From contig NC_023755.2 in the NCBI RefSeq assembly GCF_000499845.2, positions 34,581,253-34,645,252 on the forward strand: a stretch of 64,000 nt of DNA, written 5' to 3'. The position numbers and the translations under genes were made by a program. Below are positions 37,199-48,342 of the stretch, in pieces (position 1 is the stretch's first letter; each line of letters opens with the position of its first letter). The notes below the pieces were generated by a model, which ran no database searches, was not told the DNA's origin, and saw only the letters and a program-made list of their open reading frames with translations. This DNA comes from Phaseolus vulgaris. Its lineage: Eukaryota; Streptophyta; Magnoliopsida; Fabales; Fabaceae.

Positions 37199-38175
37199 TC
37201 GATGTTGTAAATTATTTTAGTACCATCCATACAGTTTTGAAGACACACGTTGTCTATAGGTAACCAAAATCATTAGCTTATAATTAACTAAAAAATAATA
37301 CATTTTTATCACTTTACATACCCTGAAACACCTTAACTTTTGCAAACTGGATGCTAACAACAACCTTTTGTAGTTCTCCGGAAGAAAGAAATGCATTTGG
37401 TTCATTAACATAATTTCCAAATAGGGTACACTTCATTTAGAAGTTATTGTAAATAAAAATAAAAATTGAAAAAGACCATCAATTTATGCAATATTTGTCG
37501 AAGAAAATAATTACTTGTTCCTGAAAGTAATATCTTACTCATCAACTTCAATGGAGATTGCATTTAGCTTAATCATTTTCCCTGTTCTATTAAGTTCTCT
37601 TTCAGTGCCTACATTTATGAGAATTCCAATAAAATCATAATAGCTAAACTTACCAACTAAGTAGTCAGTATCAAAGCCAGTTGCAAACAACACAGACATT
37701 GGAGTGTACTCGGGTGTTGCACTTGAAACCAAATCATTACTTACACTGGTTACCTTAGTTCCAAATTGGAAATTAATTTTGTACTAGTGGCAGGTTGTTC
37801 TATATGATCCGACATTAATGACAACACTAAAAAATTGGAAAGCATAGACCTTATCCTCAATAATATCTTTTTGGAATTTATAAATAAGTGTCCTCCTAAC
37901 AGATACATGAATAGTAAGACCCTAAAAAAGAAACAAAAGTAAAGCATGATTAGAAGACTTTACATAAAACTTTGATAGTAAACATTAGAAAAAGAACTCA
38001 TAATACTACTTCACCTCCTTATCTTGTATGACCATTTCCATTGAGAATGTAGATTTTGTTTTGTTGAAGTCATAAACAAACCACAAACGATTCACCCTTG
38101 CTATGAGGAACCAATTCTCCTTTTTAGGATTAACATCATTGATGGAATTGGTAGTTTGACTCAAGTGGGACATGA
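37199..38175 (-). pseudogene. RPA70-like single-strand DNA-binding protein, spliced, one in-frame stop
   Basis: Replication protein A coats single-stranded DNA; truncated RPA-like genes are frequent passengers of plant Helitrons. The first exon starts at the ATG 38175 (MSHLSQTTNSINDVNPKKE) and contains RVNRLWFVYDFN, the N-terminal OB-fold pattern; it ends near 38020 at a GT donor. The second runs from about 37924 to 37540 and contains YKINFQFGTK, then the second OB-fold (FSYYDFIGILINVGTE, KMIKLNAISIEVD). An in-frame TAG is at 37784-37786. The third (about 37434-37328) reads QFAKVKVFQG in the shifted frame, and the fourth (about 37253-37199) ends NVCLQNCMDGTKIIYN-like and a stop. Intron borders are GT-AG by eye. 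One stop makes it likely non-functional. Confidence 0.75.
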
Positions 38176-38559
38176 TAAAAAAATATGAATAGTGAGAATG
38201 AAAATGACTGAATTGAAAAGAATAAAGTTACCCACATCTATATATAAACTGAAGATATATTATTTAATTATTAAAAATCGCAAAAATAACATGTCTTCGT
38301 GATTTCAAATTTGAAATTTGAAACACTTCAAGGAAAAGGAAAAATTGTTCAAAAAAGAAACATAGAAAAAATGTAACACTGAGAAAAATACCTACGAATA
38401 ATACGATTAAAATCAAAATATATTACCATAAAGAAAATCATGGAAAAGATGTAACACGGTTTGGGAAGAAAAATTAGCAAACACCTCAGTTTTGCTTTCT
38501 CAGGCCTTCCAAAAAAAGGCCAAGATCTTCCGTTGACGTGGTTGAAGATATAATGGTTG

Positions 38560-38730
38560 ACGATACGACACCTTCATTTTCACAAAGAAGGAAACCATCA
38601 GAGTAGACGTGGCAAGGGCAGCGCGAGAGAGGGTGAGCTATGAAAGGCTTCATTTTCACAAAGAAGGAAACTATCAGAGTAGAGGTTGCAAGGCAGCGTG
38701 AGAGATGGCAAGCTATGAAAGGGCTTCTGA
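38560..38730. repeat. Two tandem copies of an about 80-bp unit
   Basis: CTTCATTTTCACAAAGAAGG followed by a TCAGAGTAGA, GCAAG and GCTATGAAAGG stretch occurs twice in a row with about 85-90 % identity. It sits just upstream of the RPA-like gene. Confidence 0.8.
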
Positions 38731-38759
38731 TGGAGTGTGAAAGAAAGAAATAAGAAAGG

Positions 38760-39440
38760 TGAGAGAGACTTGGGGCGGGTGAGAGAATAAGGCAGAGTGA
38801 TTTTAAAAGAATGACACATGTGATTCTTAGTGTGCCACATTTCATAATAGGGAAAAAAGAAAAGAGTGATGAGAGAGGGTGAAAGAAAAAATAATAAAGG
38901 TGAGAGAGTTGGTGCGGGTCAAAAAAGAAGGCAAAGTAATTTTAAAAAAAGGTCATAGTGTGCCACGTTCTGAACAAGAAAAGAGTAATGAGAAAGGGTG
39001 AAAGAAAGAAATAATAAAGATGAGAGAGCATTGGTGCGTGTCAGAGAAGAAGGTAGAGTAATTTTTAAAAAAAGACATAATGTGTTATGTTCTGAAAAAG
39101 AAAAAAGTGATAGGAGAGGGCGAAAGAAAAAATAATAGAGATGAGAGAGAGTTGGTGCGGGTCAGAGAAGAGAGCATAGTAAATTTAAAAAAAGGACATA
39201 ATGTGGCACGTTCTGAAAAAAGAAAAGAGTGATGAGAGGATGAAACAAAAAAAAAGATGAGAGAGTTGGTATAGTCAGAGAAAAAGACAAAATAATTTTA
39301 AAAAAAGAACATAGTGTGCCACGATTTAGAATAGGAAAAAAGAAAAGAGAGATTAGAGAGGGTGAAAGAAAAAATAATAAAATGAGAGATTTGGTGCAGC
39401 CGAGAGAAGAAGACACAATAATTTTTTTCAATATATGATT
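38760..39440. repeat. Minisatellite, about 120-bp unit, six copies
   Basis: Each unit carries GAGAGAGTTGGTGCGGGTCAGAG-like, then AAGTAATTTTAAAAAAAGG-like, then ATAGTGTGCCACGTTCTGA-like and GAAAAGAGTGATGAGAG-like words. Starts of the GGTGCGGG word are near 38771, 38912, 39031, 39153, 39266 and 39391. Units differ by substitutions and short indels. Long minus-strand frames across it are by-products of its base skew. Confidence 0.85.
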
Positions 39441-39508
39441 CTCATAATGTGACACATTTCACTTCCACTTTTAGTTAAACCAAATTTTGATTTATTTTTA
39501 TTAAATTT

Positions 39509-39526
39509 ACCGTGTATTGACACGTG
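39509..39526 (-). repeat. Perfect small hairpin CGTGT-ATTG-ACACG
   Basis: A 5-bp stem with a 4-base loop inside ACACGTGTCAATACACGG (minus strand). It resembles the hairpin at 34482-34494 in word order and could be a Helitron end. Confidence 0.5.
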
Positions 39527-39540
39527 TAAAAACTTTCTCT

Positions 39541-41069
39541 TGAAATGGTCACTATTTATATTATTTATAGATTTGTATTATTTATAAATTAGTTATGGAT
39601 TTCGGGAATATGTAGATAACATATACCTACGCCCAATTTACCTATAAATTTTTTATCTGTAGATAATCTATAAGTAATTTTATTTTACTTATAAATTTGT
39701 TGTATTATATTTGGTTACCTAACCTAGGTAAGGCCAATTAATTACCTAACCTATGTAAGAGGCCAATTAATGCATTTTAAAACAATTAATATATTCACTA
39801 TTCCATAAAATAATTAAACATAACAGCACCTTCTCCATATTATAATTTATTTAAAAGATATAATACTTAAAAAATCATATTTATAGAAAGAAAGACTAAA
39901 GATAATTTAGAGAATGAATTTTTAAAAAGATTAATTTTTTTAACAAAATAAATAATAAAATTATTATAGCCTATTCATAATTTTTTTATCATTTTAAGTT
40001 ATATATGCAAGAAATAACAAGTTTTACCATTTTCACAAGTTTTTAAAATAGTGAAATTTGTCACTTGAAATTTGAAAAATCAAACTATATAGTTATCTTC
40101 ATCTACCTATTTTGTTTTATTGTTTTTATCAATGACAATGCATTTGTTCCAGTCACGTGTACAATATAAATGAGTTACTTTAAATGTAAATATGCGTTAC
40201 CTTTTTATGCATTAATGTAGTCACATTACTTCAAAGAAATGAATGATTCTTTATTCAATAAGGAAAAAAACTTCCAATAAATGTCTAGTAGGCTAAAATT
40301 TATTTTATATCAGCAAAAACAGAGGTGCATATAGTCTTTTTGTCTATATTTTTTATTATGTAATTTTAAATTTTTTAAACATATGTATACATAAATAAGA
40401 TAATTAAATATATTATTTTTTATATATTATATTAATTTACTAAAGCCATGTTATAATAAATTTTGTTGATTATTTAGAATTTAACATTTTAAACACTTAC
40501 GACTTAACTTACATAAAAGATGTTATGTTTAATATACAGTTATGTTTAATATTAAAAAAATTAAATAAAAGATGTTAATTAAATCAAATATATGTATTTG
40601 TATTTATTATTTATATATAATTATATTTAATATTAAAAATTAAATAAAAGATTTCAACTAAACTAAATAATAAAAAGAAATAAAAATTATAATTTTTAAG
40701 AAAGATAGAGATATGAAAATTGTTTTGCTTCACGAACATTTTCACGTCTAATTAATTAACTCGTTACAGATTTAATAAGCTGTCTAGTTCCATGTTTTGA
40801 CAATTGATAACTTTTTTTACGGAATGAAATGACAGTAAATAATTTAAAATAAAATATAAATTAATTATAAGAATAATTAATTATTTAATAAATATGTAAA
40901 TATTTAAAAAATAGAAATGATTGAAATATAAAAAAAAAATTATCCATCTCTTTTTTAATTTAAAACCATCCTTTATACTAAATGTTTTAGAAAAAATAAG
41001 AAATGTTCATGATAATAAAACAAAAACAAATATTAATATAAAGATAAAAAGAAAAAAAATTAAGAAGAG
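39541..41069. other. AT-rich intergenic DNA
   Basis: No frame of recognisable content. TTATAGAT/ATAAATTT words near 39550-39700 resemble the flank at 34340-34460, as if one older AT-rich repeat had been split by the Helitron block. Confidence 0.5.
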
Positions 41070-41095
41070 AAAATCCCTTTATATATAAGTATAGA
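41070..41095 (-). mobile_element. Helitron-like 5' terminus
   Basis: On the minus strand TCTATACTTATATATAAAGG starts at 41095 after an A, as expected for a Helitron inserted between A and T with a TC start. It closely matches the tip at 50627. The matching 3' end was not found. Confidence 0.4.
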
Positions 41096-41494
41096 TTTTA
41101 TTACATTATAATTTTTTATTATAATTTCAAATATTATTAAGGATAAAATATAAAAATTTCTTATACATTTTTGTACATTACAGTTTAAATTATTAATTAT
41201 GCATTTAAAAGTATTTGGTTACTGTAAATTTTAGTCATAAAATAGCTTATGTATTTAAAATATAAATTAATTATTGTAAATTTAATAAAAACTTATATAG
41301 TAAAACATTAAAACCCAAAGGAATCAGAAAAAAAATAAAAATTGAGTGGAGGCAAAAACAAAACAAAAGATCTTAAAATCCCGCCTCCTTGAGCCTCCGT
41401 TTTGAAACCCTCATTCCACCCCGCTCTCTTTCTTTCCCGCCTCTCTCACTCCAATCTCCCTCCTTAAAATCCCTAATCCTCATCTCTCCATTGC

Positions 41495-41545
41495 AATCTT
41501 TCTCTCTCTCTCTCTCCCTCTCCATCTACATCTCTCTCTGTCTTC
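41495..41545 (+). promoter_or_regulatory. Pyrimidine-rich 5' leader of the small gene
   Basis: A nearly pure CT tract (CTCTCTCTCTCTCCCTCTCC) lies 30-75 bases before the ATG, a common form of plant core promoter or 5' untranslated region. Confidence 0.5.
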
Positions 41546-41573
41546 GATTCTCTGGTTCTCACTCTCTTTTGCC

Positions 41574-41948
41574 ATGAACCGCAGAACCAGACCTAGCATC
41601 TCCCAATCCTTCCACAAGTATCTCAAACCCGGCGCCCTTGCTCGAATTCGCGATTCTCGCATCAGCGCCAGATCTCACCGCCTCAACGCCATCCTCCGCC
41701 ACCAGATCTCCCTCCATCGTCCTCCCTCGCCTTTGCCGCTCCCCGCTGCCGAACAGCCCCAGGCTGCCGCTGCCACCTCCGACTCTGCCTTCCCGTTCTT
41801 CGTCGCAAGGATCTACGGCCCGCGCTGTCCGCAGCGCAAGAAACTCATGGCTGCCAAGTCCGTCCTCCTCCTCCCCGTCTCTCCCACTGCTGAATCGCCG
41901 GATCTTGTAATCGACGCCTTAGCCGCCGATCTTCTCATCTCGAATTGA
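41574..41948 (+). CDS. Small plant protein of unknown function (124 aa), GC-rich
   Basis: The frame encodes a basic N-terminus (MNRRTRPSISQSFHKYLKPG), a short charged helix (ALARIRDSRISARSHRLNAI) and a Pro/Ala-rich middle, then FPFFVARIYGPRCPQRKKLMAA and a final hydrophobic part. I see no domain that I can name. Support for a true gene comes from its sharp rise in GC and in codon-like periodicity inside AT-rich DNA, a CT-rich leader, and the lack of stops in 124 codons. The ATG chosen is the first in frame and has the A/G-rich context CCATGAACC. The N-terminal basic part could be a mitochondrial or nuclear signal; this is guesswork. An overlapping 90-codon frame (41638-41910) is a shadow caused by the GC content. 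No intron is needed. Confidence 0.7.
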   Translation: MNRRTRPSISQSFHKYLKPGALARIRDSRISARSHRLNAILRHQISLHRPPSPLPLPAAEQPQAAAATSDSAFPFFVARIYGPRCPQRKKLMAAKSVLLLPVSPTAESPDLVIDALAADLLISN

Positions 41949-44900
41949 GTTAAAATTTATGCGATTCTTATATTGTAGGATGTAGATTGGTTTTTGATGT
42001 GCAGATGTAGCACTGTTGTTTAATTATGTGCAAAAACAAAAAGAACCTTACTCAGATAGGCCTGAAATTAATAAAGCGAAATCAATTTTCCTATTTAATA
42101 TCTGTTTCTTCAGTTTATTTATGTTTTCGCTTCCCGTTAATAATTTTCCTGTTGTGATGACTTCTTTTGAATGCAAATTTTATGTAGAAATAGTTAACTT
42201 CAATTTCACTATGTAGATCCTTCTTTAGGATGCGGTAGTTTGATTGCAAATTAAAATATAGAAATGGTTACCTCCAATTTCACTATATAAATCCTCCTTT
42301 AGGATGTGATAATAATGGACGCATTGGCTTGTTTTTGACATTAATATCTGCCTGTTTGATGAATTGGTTCGGGACTTAGGGTGTATTGATGTTTTATTTA
42401 TTGATTCGTTCCTCTGGTCTGTACCGCAGTGAATTAATGTTGACTTTATTATTCTGTTTCAACTAGTAATTAGTGTGTTTATTGTTCTGTTTCAAAGCAT
42501 TACTACTTTGGTAAGTTAATATGTGATTTTATTGGTTTACTTATTTGTGTCTCTATAATGTTTATGCTTGTAACGCTGTCAAGTAAGTGATGTGCATGTA
42601 TTTATTTTGTCTCCACTTTGGAGGTCTTATTAATCTGTTTTCTCACTCTGTTGTTGTATTTCTGTGTTTGATAAATCCTTTCCACGCATGTTTTTACCTG
42701 GCACACACTTTTGTTTTAGGTAGTTAAATTGATTAAGACATAAACTGTCCCTGAACAATTGTTAGAGATATGGAGCATGTCCTGGGTGTGGGCATTTTGC
42801 CAATTTGGTAAGTTAAATTTTGTGGCAACTTAACTGTTAGACTTCCTTGATATTGTGGTCCTGGTTACTGCTACACATAAAGAATGTGGATGCTGGGTGT
42901 CATTCTGCTGACGCCTAAAATAGTTTGTTTTAATCTTCAAGTGAACATGTTCAATTAACTTTGCATTCTGGTAGTTTTAGTTAGGAATAGATGGGGCAAG
43001 GAAAGGGGCAATTGCTTATAGCCAGAATGAGCATCTCAGGACATGGTTGTAGTTTGAAAAAGATGAGTAGCTTCACACACTTAATTTGGCCAATCTAAAG
43101 TTCATGTTTGTGTAACTTGTTAAATTGTCTTCTGAATGCATCTGATCTGTGGCTGCAGCATAGCTGATAGAGATGCATGGATCTCCATCCCTGCATCACA
43201 TGTATTTCAGCATTCAAGAAGATGTGGCTTATCATAGGTTTGTGACACTTAATTGTGATTGGTTAGTATATTCTGTTTTTAGAAATGTAGTAAATGGTAG
43301 ATATCACTAGATTGAAGTGATAATACTGATGAAGAGAGAGATGACTAATTAGGGATAAGTTGAGTAGAATAGATATGGCAAGTCATGCATTAATGTAATG
43401 CCTCTCCTTTTTCTTTCTATTCCATATTTGTTGATGCGTTGACATTTTTCTTCTTAAATTACTAATCTTTAACAAGTCTAAAGTTCCATTCACCAAAATA
43501 AAAACAAGTCTAAAATTTAATTGTTTTTCTTTTATTTATATATTTGTTTAACTATCGTAACATTAATGTGATTATATGTAATGCGCCATTAAAGTATTTT
43601 AATTCAAATTCAACAATGTTCTGTGTACATGTTATTATAGTCAAAAGATAACTGTTGTTACTGTAAAAGTTCTTTTTTTCACCCTTAACTATTTATAAAT
43701 AATTAATGTTATGTTTTTAAAGTTAGTTGATACATAATTTTGAAAATTTGTAATATATAATAGTGTTATTAATAACATGGTTAATACTGACTATACATGT
43801 TATTTTATTAAAGATGTTTTCGAATATATGTTCATTAATTTTAAACTTAAATATGTTAAAGATTAACAAGTTTGATTTTGTTTTTTATGTTTTTTTTCTC
43901 ATCTTTCTAAAATTTAAGATTATTTTTGAATACTTATAAAAGGAGTAAACTTTAGTTTTAATTTATCTATTTCTTTAATTTTATCTTTTCAGAATTTGAA
44001 ATTATTATATTTAGCCTTTAATGTTTATCTCAATATGTAAAAATAATATTTATTTTTAAAAAATTAAATTTTTTAGAATATCATAAGTTGAATTTAAATT
44101 ACAAATGTCAGTGGATAGATATAACTTAAAGATAGTTACTTTCTATAGTCCATTACATATATCGCATGACAAGGGGTAACTAAAATGTCTAATTTTACGT
44201 TATAAAAATAATTATTTTTATAGGATTAAAGTTGCAATGTATTTATTTTATAGGATTAAAAATATATTTAAGTTTAAACTTTAATAAAGACGGTATAAAA
44301 TGGAGGTTTATTAAGTTATTGATTCATGTGGTTGGGCATTTTAAACTCTTAATCAATAATTGGGGTTTGATCTTCGATTATGAAATTATAGCTAAAAGTA
44401 ATATTTTTATCTTAGAATTACGAGATGGTTAAAAAACAAGAACCAATAAAATGGTGGTAGTATTCTATTTGTATGTATGTTTCTAACCACGAGTGAAATC
44501 AGCTTCCAATTGTTAAAGGAACGGTGTAATACGATACGAACTAGGTCCTACTTAAGTCCAAAAAATTGCGTAATTTTTGAATTGTGCCTTTTTTTAATAT
44601 TTAGGACTGGTTGACACTATTTCTTTATAGCAATTAGCCTAAATTTTTTACTAAATCAAACGCTTGAATAAATCATACTGGGTAAAAAACTATATTTGTG
44701 TTTTATTTGCATGCACCCTTTTAATGCTTGCAGTGCCTTCAAATGTAACAGGGTGGAATAGATGGGAAGAGAGGGTGAATAATTACAGATTGGGGAGTTA
44801 CCTAGCAAATGGTTGATTATGCAGCTAGATTGTAAAGTGCATAGATAAAGAGGTAAAATGCATTCATTGAACCATTCCCACTGGTGGAGTCTTGTGTTGT

Positions 44901-45302
44901 TGCTAGTCTCTATAGTTGACTAACCAACATACTTTAAAGAAGAGTTTACTCTAACTTTAATAAAGGTTTGAATTTGAAGTTAATTTTTATTATATAATTT
45001 TTAAGTTAAATTTCTTAAATAATGAATTTTTGAGTCATAGGATTTTTGTAAAGAGAGTGAGAAAGGAGCAGAGACAAATAAGTCACTAAATTGACTACCT
45101 TTTTTACAGTTGTTAAAATAAAGTTATTTATTTTAGATTTGTTTTCTTAATTTTTTTACTAGCCTTTTTATTTAAAAAAATAAAAACTGAGTCAAATATT
45201 ACCTAAGCTTTGTTGATATAAAATACATGGAAAGGAAATATAAAGAAGGAAGAATATAAAGTCTTGAAATTAGATGTTTGCTTATTTGATGTATATTTAC
45301 CG

Positions 45303-45347
<45 letters not shown>

Positions 45348-46325
45348 GTATGAATAAATTTATATATAACTGAACAAATTACAAAAAAAAAAACTATATA
45401 AATCATAGAAACAACAATAATTAAATAATATAATGTGAATCTAATATTGACGTTAGTCTCTCCCCTCACAGTTTTGTTAAACACTGTCCAATATAAAAGC
45501 ATTAATAGGAAAATATAGAATAACTGATTTTGTCCTCACTCTTTACCACCATTACCATAGATGAAAAATAATATCTTGAAGAATTTTGTTTTCACAGACC
45601 TCCTTTCCCTCCATGACACACTTATTTCGGTCTTCCACACATATTAAATAATATTTTTTATAGCATATTCCACACTTTTTTTTTATTGAAGTAGGCTTTA
45701 TGTTGTCAGAAATGATTCTTTGCATCTTGTGGTAACACTATACTAATACTAGTCCAGCATAACAAGTATTTCAGATACCATAAACTCTTATATACATAAA
45801 AAGAACATGCTCAACCAATTTTACATTAACTTTACAAAAATAAATATTTAGGTATATTGTTAATAGAATAACATTTCTTTTCTATAGCTACTTCATAGTT
45901 GATAAAATGTTCCTAACCACCCTCTTGAATTTGGATACTCATATTTTGAAACAAGAAAGATTAAAATAATTTAATATCTATCTATTCACTCTAAAAAAAT
46001 AGGAAAGAAGTTTATTTCATCGTAATATATAATGGACATGAAAACGTGAAATAAACTATAAAATGGATTGAAAAAAAATTACAAAATGAAAGAATGCATT
46101 GTTGTTATATTTTTTTGAAGAGAAAAACTTTCCATCACATTTAGTAAGAGTTGGGATGGGATTGTATTCCACTTCAGTTAAGTGACTTTCAAAGTTATTA
46201 ACATTATCTTTCTCAAATTTAAAACAGAGGTAGTTATCATCAAATATATATATATAAATAAATAGCATACCCCACTTTAATTGTTAGATGAATTTGTGTT
46301 TGAACTCTTAATCTAAAAGCTTATG
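41949..46325. other. Downstream flank and AT-rich intergenic DNA
   Basis: The first 1.3 kb (to about 43250) is less AT-rich and could contain the 3' untranslated region of the small gene, perhaps spliced. Beyond it no frame has recognisable content. A TA microsatellite lies at 45305-45343. Confidence 0.55.
45305..45343. repeat. TA microsatellite
   Basis: About 19 TA units in a row. Confidence 0.95.
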
Positions 46326-46387
46326 CAATCTTGGATGGATTACAAAAAACAACAAACTTACTCTCCTTGCTCGCATATTACATTTTG

Positions 46388-46450
46388 GGTCGCTTGCATA
46401 CTACATCCTGGTCGCTCGCATACTGCACTCTGCGTCGCTTGAAACAATTT
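46388..46450 (+). repeat. Minisatellite joint, 23-bp unit
   Basis: GGTCGCTTGCATACTACATCCT and GGTCGCTCGCATACTGCACTCTG follow each other. The same joint recurs near 47655-47695, 49180-49240 and 50475-50530, always at the seam between gag and the next leader. Confidence 0.85.
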
Positions 46451-46734
46451 GCTGCCTGAATCTCGTACTCGTTGTCTTCTCGGCAACTTTGATTTCTCAG
46501 TGTTTCACATTTACGGATCTTGTTGACGGATTTAGTTTCCTTGTTGCAAAATTTGCGGAAACCCTTGTACAAGCATTCTGTTTCTCTTCTCTCACGATCT
46601 GTGCAAGGGAAAAACGCGAGACTCGGTCTTTCAAAGACTCCGTTCATCTCGAGAGGTTGTGCAACTTGAACCTGGAGTAGTGTCGCCAACGGCTGGAAAG
46701 TGGGTTGTGGCTGTTTGGGGTTGTTACATTTTTT

Positions 46735-46745
46735 CCTATATAAAC
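46735..46745 (+). promoter_or_regulatory. TATA box in array unit 1
   Basis: CCTATATAAAC followed by AAGGGTTTCCCTCATCC; the layout is that of an LTR promoter. Confidence 0.5.
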
Positions 46746-47092
46746 AAGGGTTTCCCTCATCCAAAGAGCACATCTCTCACTCATTCACCTTCTTCATCTT
46801 CATCATAGCACAACCGTGCATCTTCATCTTCCTTTCTCCATTTTCTCCTTTTTCACTTTCTCTCTGCTCCTTATTTTATTTTATTATTATAATTTTATGG
46901 GTTTATTGGTTTTTACTCTTTTAAGAGTAACTCGCTAGTTTTGATCCTAAATTTTTTTCGGGAAGTTCCTGTTGTATCCTAGGACTTGTGCAATACACCG
47001 TGTATAAGTCCTTACGGACAATGATCGCTCACGTATTGGGAAATCAAATTTGTTCGTGTTTTGAAGTCTCTTTACTACAATCGTAAGGACTT

Positions 47093-47640
47093 ATGACTGA
47101 CAAGAAGGACAAAAACAACAACTATGCTCCGAAAACGTCAAATGTGATTTCCGCAACTCAACCGATCTTTGTGAAACCATTTCCGGATGTCTCCAAAATT
47201 GATGATGTTGGCAAGAACGTGTGTTCACCCTTTTATACATGTACGAAGTCGGTTTTGCACTTACGACTTCTAAACCAAACTCAAGCATGACTATGAAACA
47301 AGTTGATGATTGGATTCATGCAAATAAGGTATGTCGTCACATCCTACTCAGTGCGTTATCTAATGATCTGTTCAATGTCTATGCTTCTTACAAGGAAGCA
47401 AAAGATATTTGAGATTCCCTTATCCTCAAATATACTGCTCAAGACATCGTCAGACAAAGGCTCGTGATCGAAAACTACTATCGCTAAGAGATGATCGAAG
47501 GCAAAGACATCAAAATCCAGATAAACAAATATCACAAGCTGCTTGAAGATATCAAAGCTGAAAACATAGCTTTGCCGGATGAATTCGTGTCTGAACTCTT
47601 GATCGAAAAGCTTCCACAATCTTGGACGAATTACAAACAA
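47093..47640 (+). pseudogene. Ty1/copia gag start, array unit 1
   Basis: ATG at 47093 (MTDKKDKNNNYAPKTSNVI). A deletion near 47205 shifts the frame, and reading resumes at about 47221 in another frame (LYMYEVGFALTTSKPNS), then breaks at TGA 47410-47412 and at TAA near 47487, with the last part MIEGKDIKIQINKYHKLLEDI. These words belong to the copia gag (UBN2-type) core. The zinc knuckle is absent because the unit is cut after QSWTNYKQQ. Confidence 0.8.
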
Positions 47641-47982
47641 CAACGAACTCACTCTGGGTCGCTTGCATACTGCACTTTGGGTCGCTTGAAGCGGTTTGCT
47701 GCTTGAATCTCGCACTCGTTGTCTTCTTGGAAACTTCGATTTCTTGGTGTTTTGCATTTACGGATATCGCTGACAGGTTCAGTTTCCTTGTTGCACGATT
47801 TGTGGAAACCCTCGTACAAACATTATGTTTCTCTTCTCTCATGATCTGTGCAAGGGCAAAGTGCGAGACTCAGACCTTCGAAGACTTTGTTCATCTCGGG
47901 AGGTTGTGCAGTTGGAAGCTGGAGTAGTACCGCCAATGACTGGAACGTGGGTCGTGGCCGTTTGGGGCTGTTACATTTTTTC

Positions 47983-47993
47983 CCTATATAAAC
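47983..47993 (+). promoter_or_regulatory. TATA box in array unit 2
   Basis: Same CCTATATAAAC as in unit 1, same downstream leader. Confidence 0.5.
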
Positions 47994-48342
47994 AAGGGTT
48001 TCCCTCATCCAAAGAGCACATCTCTTACTCACTCACCTTCTTCATCTCCTTCATAGCACCACCGTGCATCTTCATCTTCCTTTCTCCATTCTCACCTTTT
48101 TCACTTTCTCTCTCCTCATTATTTTATTTTATTATTATAATAATTCTGGGTTTATTGGTTTTTACTCTTTTAAGAGTGACTTGCTAGTTCTGATCCTCAG
48201 AAATTTCCAGAAAGTTCCTGTTGTATCTTGGGGGACTTGCGCAATACACCGTAGATAAGCCCTTACGGATAGTGATCGCTCACACCTCAGGAAATCAATT
48301 TTGTTCGTGTTTTGAAGTCTCTCTTACTACAATAGTAAGGAC

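Larger units (their letters stand above)
34474..39537 (-). mobile_element. Helitron-derived block with RPA-like and PIF1-like helicase genes; ends tentative
   Basis: Two damaged genes of the kind carried by plant Helitrons, an RPA-like single-strand DNA-binding protein and a PIF1-type helicase, lie in the same direction on the minus strand. At the left border (the 3' end on the minus strand) a hairpin with CCCGTGCAC...CACG is followed by CAAGG, like a damaged CTRR tip. At the right border a similar word (ACACGTGTCAATACACGG) occurs. No Rep (HUH) nuclease frame was found, so the block is not autonomous. AT-rich flanks on both sides share TATTTATAGAT words. The outer limits are inferred and could be off by some hundred bases. 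Confidence 0.6.

Noticed and set aside
38486..38845. Minus-strand 119-codon Ser/Leu-rich frame
   Set aside because: It follows from the purine skew of the tandem repeats and has no domain.
43150..43240. Possible microRNA-like hairpin (ATGCATGGATCTCCATCCCTGCAT)
   Set aside because: The stem is short with mismatches, and no known plant microRNA sequence is recognised.
46378..46773. Minus-strand frames in the copia array (also 47356-48032, 49194-49481, 50173-50508)
   Set aside because: They are antisense shadows of the repeated leader and gag and recur in each unit for that reason.
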